The position numbers and the translations under genes are program-made. This document shows positions 59,246-64,000 of a DNA stretch of 64,000 nt, in pieces (the stretch's first letter is position 1; each line of letters opens with the position of its first letter). The DNA is from Hyphomicrobiales bacterium (GTDB lineage: Bacteria > Pseudomonadota > Alphaproteobacteria > Rhizobiales > Rhizobiaceae), in contig UBWZ01000002.1 of the NCBI GenBank assembly GCA_900469345.1, positions 162,849-226,848 of the forward strand. Reading direction: 5' to 3'. Under the pieces are notes generated by a model. It saw nothing but the letters and a program-made list of their open reading frames with translations, did not search any database and was not told where the DNA came from.

Positions 59246-59587
59246 TCCACTTGCCTTGTTACAGGTCCCTCATGAAGGGGACCCGATTGTCTTTCTGCCG
59301 GCGGCGATCCGTGAATCGGCCCGTGCCGGTCTGTTAGTGTCTTTTTACGCAGCGCATCCCGACATTGGAAATCACTGTTCGTTTCGGATTGTTACGGCTT
59401 CTGCGCGGTTTTGAGCGTCCTGCAGGGCCGACTCCAGCCCCGTCGAAAGCAGGTCGTCAACTCTCTGACACGACTTGCTTTTTTTCACCTGCCGAGGGCT
59501 TTTCTCCGAGCCTTGGCAAGACCCTTAACGCACGGAGCCCGGATTTGGTGATCCGGGCTCCTTTCACGTTTGATGACCGTCGTTAAC
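59246..59587. other. 342-bp intergenic region between ftsZ and lpxC
   Basis: Contains the terminator at 59534-59561 next to ftsZ, and must contain the lpxC promoter. I do not see a persuasive -35/-10 pair; a 73-codon open frame on the plus strand (59365-59586) has no recognisable similarity and is probably chance. Confidence 0.45.
59534..59561 (-). terminator. Terminator after ftsZ
   Basis: A perfect 11-bp stem GGAGCCCGGAT (59534-59544) with ATCCGGGCTCC (59551-59561), loop TTGGTG (CACCAA on the minus strand), 26 bp past the ftsZ stop. There is no long T-run on the minus side, so efficiency is uncertain. Confidence 0.7.
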
Positions 59588-61396
59588 TCAGTTGGACTGG
59601 CGGCGCAGGAAGGCCGGAATTTCCAGCTGATCGTCCTCGTGGTGAACCTGTGGGGCGGCCCGACCATGGTCGTCCAGGTTGCCCCGACGCGGTGCATAGA
59701 GGCTTGCTTCGGCAGACAGCGGACGGCGCTGCTGGGGAGCCGGCGCCGGAGCGGCCGCCTCTGCAGCAACATCGTCTTCCTCGCGACGACCCAGCGAATT
59801 GGTGATCCGCTTGAGAAGACCCATCGGCCCACGTTCTTCCTGAACGTGCTGGACGGGCTGCGTGCGATGATCCATCTCGGCCTTCACGACCGGCGGAAAG
59901 TCTTCGACCTTCGGCATCCGAACAGGCGACATCACCGGCGAGACCGCAGGAGCGGCAGGCTGCTGATAGGCGGGCTGTGCCATGCGCGGAGCCGGCTGGC
60001 TAACGGCCGGAGCTGCGTGGGCAGGCTGCATGTGCTGGACCGGAGCCGGCTGCGGGGCAGCCGGACGCATCTGCGGCTGAGCTTCCGGCGGAGCCGATGC
60101 GAAGATGCGGCTCTGCGGACGGAAGGTCTCTTCCGCCGGCGGCTGCATCATCGGCTGCTGCAGAACAGGCTGCGGCTGCATGACCGGCTGCGGCGCCGGT
60201 GCGACAGGCTGCATCTGCTGCGGGATGGCGAGCTCGCGCTCCATGTCCGCTTCCGCTTGGCGGATGGTTTCGGCGATCGGGTCTACGGCCTTGGGGGCCG
60301 GCGAGAGGGGGGCCTGCATGACAGGGGCAGGCTGCACTGCGGCCGGAGCCGAAGCAACGGCCGCGGAAGGACGGATAATCGGCTTCTGCGCTGAGCGCAT
60401 CTCGGCTGCACGCAGGTCGAGGTCGGCGGCGACACGGTCGATACCTGTCGCAACGACGGAGACCCGGATGAGGCCTTCGAGCGATTCGTCGAAGGTGGCG
60501 CCGAGAATGATGTTGGCTTCCGGATCCACTTCCTCGCGAATGCGGGTCGCTGCCTCATCGACTTCGAACAGCGTCAGGTCGCGGCCGCCGGTGATCGAGA
60601 TGAGCAGGCCCTGGGCGCCCTTCATCGAGGTCTCGTCGAGCAGCGGGTTGGCGATTGCAGCTTCGGCGGCCTGCATGGCACGGCCCGGACCCGATGCTTC
60701 GCCGGTGCCCATCATGGCGCGGCCCATCTCGCGCATCACAGACCGGACGTCTGCGAAGTCGAGGTTGATGAGGCCTTCCTTGACCATCAGGTCGGTAATG
60801 CAGGCAACGCCGGAATAGAGAACCTGGTCGGCCATGGCGAAGGCGTCCGCGAAGGTCGTCTTGTCATTGGCAATGCGGAACAGGTTCTGGTTCGGAATGA
60901 CGATCAGCGTATCGACGGACTTCTGCAGTTCGTTGATACCCATCTCGGCAAGCCGCATGCGCCGCTGGCCTTCGAAATGGAACGGCTTGGTGACGACGCC
61001 GACGGTTAGGATGCCCTTGGAGCGGGCCGCCTGGGCAACCACCGGAGCAGCCCCCGTACCCGTACCGCCGCCCATGCCGGCGGTGACGAAGCACATGTGC
61101 GTGCCCTGCAGGTGGTCGATGATCTCGTCGAGGCATTCCTCGGCGGCGGCGCGGCCGACTTCCGGCTGCGAACCCGCACCCAGACCTTCGGTGACCTGCA
61201 CGCCCATCTGGATGATCCGCTCGGCCTTCGTCATGGTCAGCGCCTGGGCATCCGTATTGGCGACGACGAAATCGACGCCTTCGAGCCCAGCCGTGATCAT
61301 GTTGTTGACGGCGTTGCCGCCGCCGCCACCAACGCCGAACACGGTAATCCGAGGCTTCAGCTCGGTGATATCAGGCTTCTGCAGCTTGATCGTCAT
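59588..61396 (-). CDS. ftsZ: Cell division protein FtsZ
   Basis: A 602-residue tubulin-like GTPase that forms the Z-ring. The N-terminal GTP-binding [13 protein letters not shown], signature [14 protein letters not shown] and T7 loop [11 protein letters not shown] are intact. A long Pro/Gln/Ala-rich linker of about 250 residues separates the GTPase from the conserved C-terminal peptide [14 protein letters not shown] that binds FtsA and other partners. The long linker is normal for Rhizobiaceae. It is 82 bp after ftsA. Confidence 0.98.
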   Translation of the reverse strand: MTIKLQKPDITELKPRITVFGVGGGGGNAVNNMITAGLEGVDFVVANTDAQALTMTKAERIIQMGVQVTEGLGAGSQPEVGRAAAEECLDEIIDHLQGTHMCFVTAGMGGGTGTGAAPVVAQAARSKGILTVGVVTKPFHFEGQRRMRLAEMGINELQKSVDTLIVIPNQNLFRIANDKTTFADAFAMADQVLYSGVACITDLMVKEGLINLDFADVRSVMREMGRAMMGTGEASGPGRAMQAAEAAIANPLLDETSMKGAQGLLISITGGRDLTLFEVDEAATRIREEVDPEANIILGATFDESLEGLIRVSVVATGIDRVAADLDLRAAEMRSAQKPIIRPSAAVASAPAAVQPAPVMQAPLSPAPKAVDPIAETIRQAEADMERELAIPQQMQPVAPAPQPVMQPQPVLQQPMMQPPAEETFRPQSRIFASAPPEAQPQMRPAAPQPAPVQHMQPAHAAPAVSQPAPRMAQPAYQQPAAPAVSPVMSPVRMPKVEDFPPVVKAEMDHRTQPVQHVQEERGPMGLLKRITNSLGRREEDDVAAEAAAPAPAPQQRRPLSAEASLYAPRRGNLDDHGRAAPQVHHEDDQLEIPAFLRRQSN

Positions 61397-61478
61397 TGTA
61401 CCTATCCTTCTTTCTCTGGCCGCATTGCCGAGCAGGCCAATTCATTGCAATTCTTCGAAGCGGGGGCCGCCCCCCGGC

Positions 61479-62810
61479 TCAAAAACTTTCCTTCAACCAC
61501 TGCCCGACCCGCGCCATGCGGCCGTTGCCGCTGCCAAGCGAGCCGATCAGGCCACCCTGGCTTGCATGGGTTTCGAGGTCTGCGACCTGAGGGTAGATCA
61601 TCAGGCCGACAGCGGTCGAAAATGCGGGACCCTTGGCCGCCGTCGGAAGCCCCGACACGCCCATGGGGCGGCCGATGCGGACGTTGCGGGCGAGGATGCG
61701 GCGCGCCGTCTCCGAAAGGCCGGTTAGCTGGCTTGCGCCGCCGGTCAGAACGACCCGCTTGCCGACGATCGGGCTGAAGCCCGACTTCTGGATCCGGTCG
61801 CGGATCAGTTCAAGGGTTTCCTCGATACGCGCGCTGACGATTCGGGTGACGAGCGATCGCGGAACCTGGGTCGGCTGGTCGCGGTCGTCTTCGCCGATCG
61901 GCGGAACCGAAATGACGTCCCGCTCGTCGGCGCCGTTGGCGACGGCCGAGCCGTGCACGACCTTCATCCGTTCCGCATCCTCGATGCGGGTGGAAAGGCC
62001 GCGGGCAAGATCGGTCGTCACGTGATGGCCGCCAAGGCTGATGGCATCGGTATGCACCAGCTTGCCTTCGGCAAACACGGAGATCGTCGTGGTGCCGCCG
62101 CCCATGTCGATGGCAGCGCAGCCGAGTTCGACTTCGTCGTCGACCAGGGCGGCAAGCCCGCTGGCATAGGGTGTTGCCACGATGCCTTCGACCGAAAGAT
62201 GGGCACGGTTGACGCAAAGCTCGAGGTTGCGCAGCGTGGCGCGTTCCGCCGTCACCACGTGCATGTCGACGCCGAGCGAATCGCCGAACATGCCGAGCGG
62301 GTCGCGGATGCCGCGTTCGCCGTCGAGGCTGAAGCCGGTCGGCAGCGAGTGCAGAACCGCGCGATCCTGGCGCAGCGACTGCTGGCAGGCTGCCACCAGA
62401 ACCTTCTTGAGATCGGCGGAATCGACTTCCTGCCCGCCGAGATCGATCGTGCCGGTGTAGATGTCGCTGGCAACCCGGCCGGCCGAGACGTTGACGATCA
62501 GGCTATCGACGGTCAAACCAGCCATGCGTTCGGCCGCATCGACGGCAAGCCGCACGACGCTCTCTGCTGCATCGAGATCCGCAACGACGCCCGACTTAAC
62601 GCCGCGCGACCGCTGGTGGCCGATGCCGATGATTTCTACATGGTGGGTGCGACCCGGAAGGATCTGGCTTTCCTGGCGCGGCGTCAGCCGGGCAATCATG
62701 CACACGACCTTGGTCGAGCCGATATCAAGGACCGACACCACGTGGCTGCGCTTGGAAGACAGCGGCTTCATGCGCGGCAGGCCGGAATGGGAAGAACCAA
62801 ATACGCTCAC
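61479..62810 (-). CDS. ftsA: Cell division protein FtsA
   Basis: A 443-residue actin-like protein tethering FtsZ to the membrane. The N-terminal phosphate-1 motif is SVLDIGSTKVVCMIA, phosphate-2 is AIDMGGGTTTISVFAEG, and the adenosine motif is VLTGGASQLTG. The C-terminal amphipathic helix is ARVGQWLKESF. The ATG overlaps the ftsQ stop (ATGA), so ftsQ-ftsA are coupled. Confidence 0.97.
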   Translation of the reverse strand: MSVFGSSHSGLPRMKPLSSKRSHVVSVLDIGSTKVVCMIARLTPRQESQILPGRTHHVEIIGIGHQRSRGVKSGVVADLDAAESVVRLAVDAAERMAGLTVDSLIVNVSAGRVASDIYTGTIDLGGQEVDSADLKKVLVAACQQSLRQDRAVLHSLPTGFSLDGERGIRDPLGMFGDSLGVDMHVVTAERATLRNLELCVNRAHLSVEGIVATPYASGLAALVDDEVELGCAAIDMGGGTTTISVFAEGKLVHTDAISLGGHHVTTDLARGLSTRIEDAERMKVVHGSAVANGADERDVISVPPIGEDDRDQPTQVPRSLVTRIVSARIEETLELIRDRIQKSGFSPIVGKRVVLTGGASQLTGLSETARRILARNVRIGRPMGVSGLPTAAKGPAFSTAVGLMIYPQVADLETHASQGGLIGSLGSGNGRMARVGQWLKESF

Positions 62811-63736
62811 GTTTCACCTGCCTTTTTCAACGCCTTGGTCCTGGCTTCCAGAGCCTCGCCGCGGCGCACTGCGGCCGCAGCCGTTAGCTCGACGGTGGTG
62901 CGATCTTCAAGCCGCAGGTCGATGGCGGCGATGTCGCGCTGCAACACGCCCTGTTCCTTTTCCAGCCGTGCCAGCACGGTCAGCGCCTTGGGAACATTGG
63001 TCTCGGGCAGCTTCAGCACCACGCCATTGTCGAGATGCAGATCCCAACGGCGGCCGGCGACCCGCACATAGGCGCGGACACGGGCCCGGATTTCCGGCCA
63101 TTCCGCCATGTCGTCTACGAACCGGGCGGCGGCGGTATCCGCATCCTTGCCAACGAAAAGCGGCAGCGAGGCAAACTTGCTGTCGCGCAGCGGCGCGATA
63201 ATGCTGCCATTGCGCTCGATCAGCGAAAGCTCGGATCCATGCTGCCAGACGCCGAACGCCTGGCGCTCCTTCAGCATCACTTCGATCGTGCGCGGATAGA
63301 CCTTGCGGACCTCGGCATACTGCACCCAAGGGAGGCCCGAGAGCTTGCGGCGCGCCGCGTCGACGTCGAGCGCCACCAGCGACGTTGTGCCATCGAGGCC
63401 GAGAAGCTGCAGAATATCGATTTCGGATGTTTCGTTGTTGCCCGAGACCCGTACGTCCTCGATCGCAAATCCGACCGCCGCGGTGGTTGCCTGCGCCACA
63501 TCCTGGGCGTGACCGCCGAGCGACATGCCGTAGAGACCGACCGAGCCGAGAAAGGCAAACGTGGCAAACGTGCCGACGTGCTCCGGAATATGGGTGCGCC
63601 CCGTCACGAGGCTGACGCCGAAGCGGAAGATCCGGCGCAGCGGCCGTGGCAGCACGCGGCGTTCGTCGCCACCGAGATAGGAGGCCTGGGGACGGCTGCG
63701 GGTCTCGCCCGCCCTTGTGCCGATCATCGCAAACAC
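62807..63736 (-). CDS. ftsQ: Cell division protein FtsQ
   Basis: A 309-residue bitopic divisome protein. A cytoplasmic basic N-terminus (about 55 residues) precedes one transmembrane segment ([22 protein letters not shown]), a POTRA domain beginning [23 protein letters not shown] and the FtsQ/DivIB domain [23 protein letters not shown]. The start is taken as a GTG at 63736 (VFAMIGTR) because GGAGGA lies 6 nt upstream; the ATG at 63727 overlapping the ddl stop is the alternative. Confidence 0.93.
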   Translation of the reverse strand: MFAMIGTRAGETRSRPQASYLGGDERRVLPRPLRRIFRFGVSLVTGRTHIPEHVGTFATFAFLGSVGLYGMSLGGHAQDVAQATTAAVGFAIEDVRVSGNNETSEIDILQLLGLDGTTSLVALDVDAARRKLSGLPWVQYAEVRKVYPRTIEVMLKERQAFGVWQHGSELSLIERNGSIIAPLRDSKFASLPLFVGKDADTAAARFVDDMAEWPEIRARVRAYVRVAGRRWDLHLDNGVVLKLPETNVPKALTVLARLEKEQGVLQRDIAAIDLRLEDRTTVELTAAAAVRRGEALEARTKALKKAGET

Positions 63737-64000
63737 GACGCGTCCTCCACCATCCAATGCATCAGATCAACAAAACTGCATCCAGCATGTGCAGCCATTT
63801 CGGGAACCAGCGATGTGGGGGTCATGCCTGGCTGCGTATTGATTTCCAGCCAGATGATTTCGCCCTCTTCCGAAACGCGGTCGTCGTACCGGAAGTCCGA
63901 CCGACTGACGCCTCGGCAGCCCATCGCCTGATGCGCCTTGACTGCCATTGTTTGTATTTTTTGGTAAATATTCGGTGAAATTTGCGCGGGGATGACGTGT
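63724..64000 (-). CDS. ddl: D-alanine--D-alanine ligase, C-terminal end (cut by window edge)
   Basis: The last 91 codons of an ATP-grasp ligase that makes the D-Ala-D-Ala dipeptide of peptidoglycan. The visible residues contain [14 protein letters not shown] and the Mg2+-binding [20 protein letters not shown], both diagnostic of Ddl. The frame is open to the right edge, so the start is outside. Its end overlaps the ftsQ start region. Confidence 0.92.
   Translation of the reverse strand, partial: HVIPAQISPNIYQKIQTMAVKAHQAMGCRGVSRSDFRYDDRVSEEGEIIWLEINTQPGMTPTSLVPEMAAHAGCSFVDLMHWMVEDASCLR

Noticed and set aside
59365..59586. Open frame of 73 codons between ftsZ and lpxC
   Set aside because: It overlaps the terminator hairpin, has no similarity that I recognise and lies in a known-position promoter region.

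Overview
This 64 kb window is a high-GC, densely coded chromosomal segment from an alphaproteobacterium, most likely a member of the Rhizobiaceae (Hyphomicrobiales). The support is the 3' end of the division and cell-wall cluster in the order ddl-ftsQ-ftsA-ftsZ-lpxC-bamD-recN-ligA, a circularly permuted two-piece tmRNA gene, an alphaproteobacterial SspB, hflK-hflC-degP, promoters resembling the rhizobial CTTGAC-N17-CTATAT pattern, and several small proteins typical of the family. The genus cannot be fixed from the sequence alone. Nearly all of it reads as core chromosome. There is no CRISPR array, no rRNA, no recognisable tRNA gene, no insertion sequence and no integrase.

Layout. 1-5.7 kb: a type II NADH dehydrogenase cut by the left edge, pdxJ, a RecD-like helicase, a cobalt-type nitrile hydratase operon (alpha, beta, accessory) and a divergent aldo/keto reductase. 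5.7-9.4 kb: ilvB-ilvN followed by a translationally coupled one-module KpsC-like capsule protein. The operon is preceded by a short branched-chain leader peptide, nested hairpins and an intrinsic terminator, i.e. a transcription attenuator with an apparently leaderless start. 9.5-20.5 kb: herA-like ATPase, miaA and serB (start codons back to back), a GNAT enzyme, hflK-hflC-degP, thyA-folA and a sugar-nucleotide epimerase-like protein. 20.6-22.1 kb: tmRNA, SspB, a DUF4169 protein and a ribbon-helix-helix protein. 22.2-27.4 kb: AsmA and an FAD-linked D-lactate/glycolate-type dehydrogenase. 27.4-29.0 kb: a lower-GC patch carrying an orphan D12-class DNA adenine methylase, the only clear candidate for acquired DNA. 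29-40.4 kb: SnoaL-like protein, an RND efflux pair, UvrD/PcrA helicase, an MDR oxidoreductase, an M20 amidohydrolase and a DUF2778 (Tlde1-like) L,D-transpeptidase-fold protein. 40.9-48.1 kb: YeeE/YedE sulfur transporter, pncA, azlCD, an X-Pro aminopeptidase, a small DUF1127-like protein, prmA and a SCO copper protein. 48.4-53.3 kb: an MCP-cheW pair, an exported small protein, CreA, a DEDDh exonuclease and a GNAT enzyme. 53.3-64 kb: ligA, recN, bamD, lpxC, ftsZ, ftsA, ftsQ and the C-terminus of ddl.

How genes work together. The right end makes peptidoglycan precursors (ddl), the divisome (ftsQAZ), lipid A (lpxC) and outer-membrane protein assembly (bamD). HflKC and DegP cover membrane and periplasmic protein quality control. 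tmRNA and SspB form the ribosome-rescue and ClpXP-delivery pair. thyA-folA is the dTMP/folate cycle. The most interesting non-protein feature is the ilvB leader at 9213-9365. No clearly novel multi-gene system is visible; the findings are mainly regulatory architecture and orphan genes.
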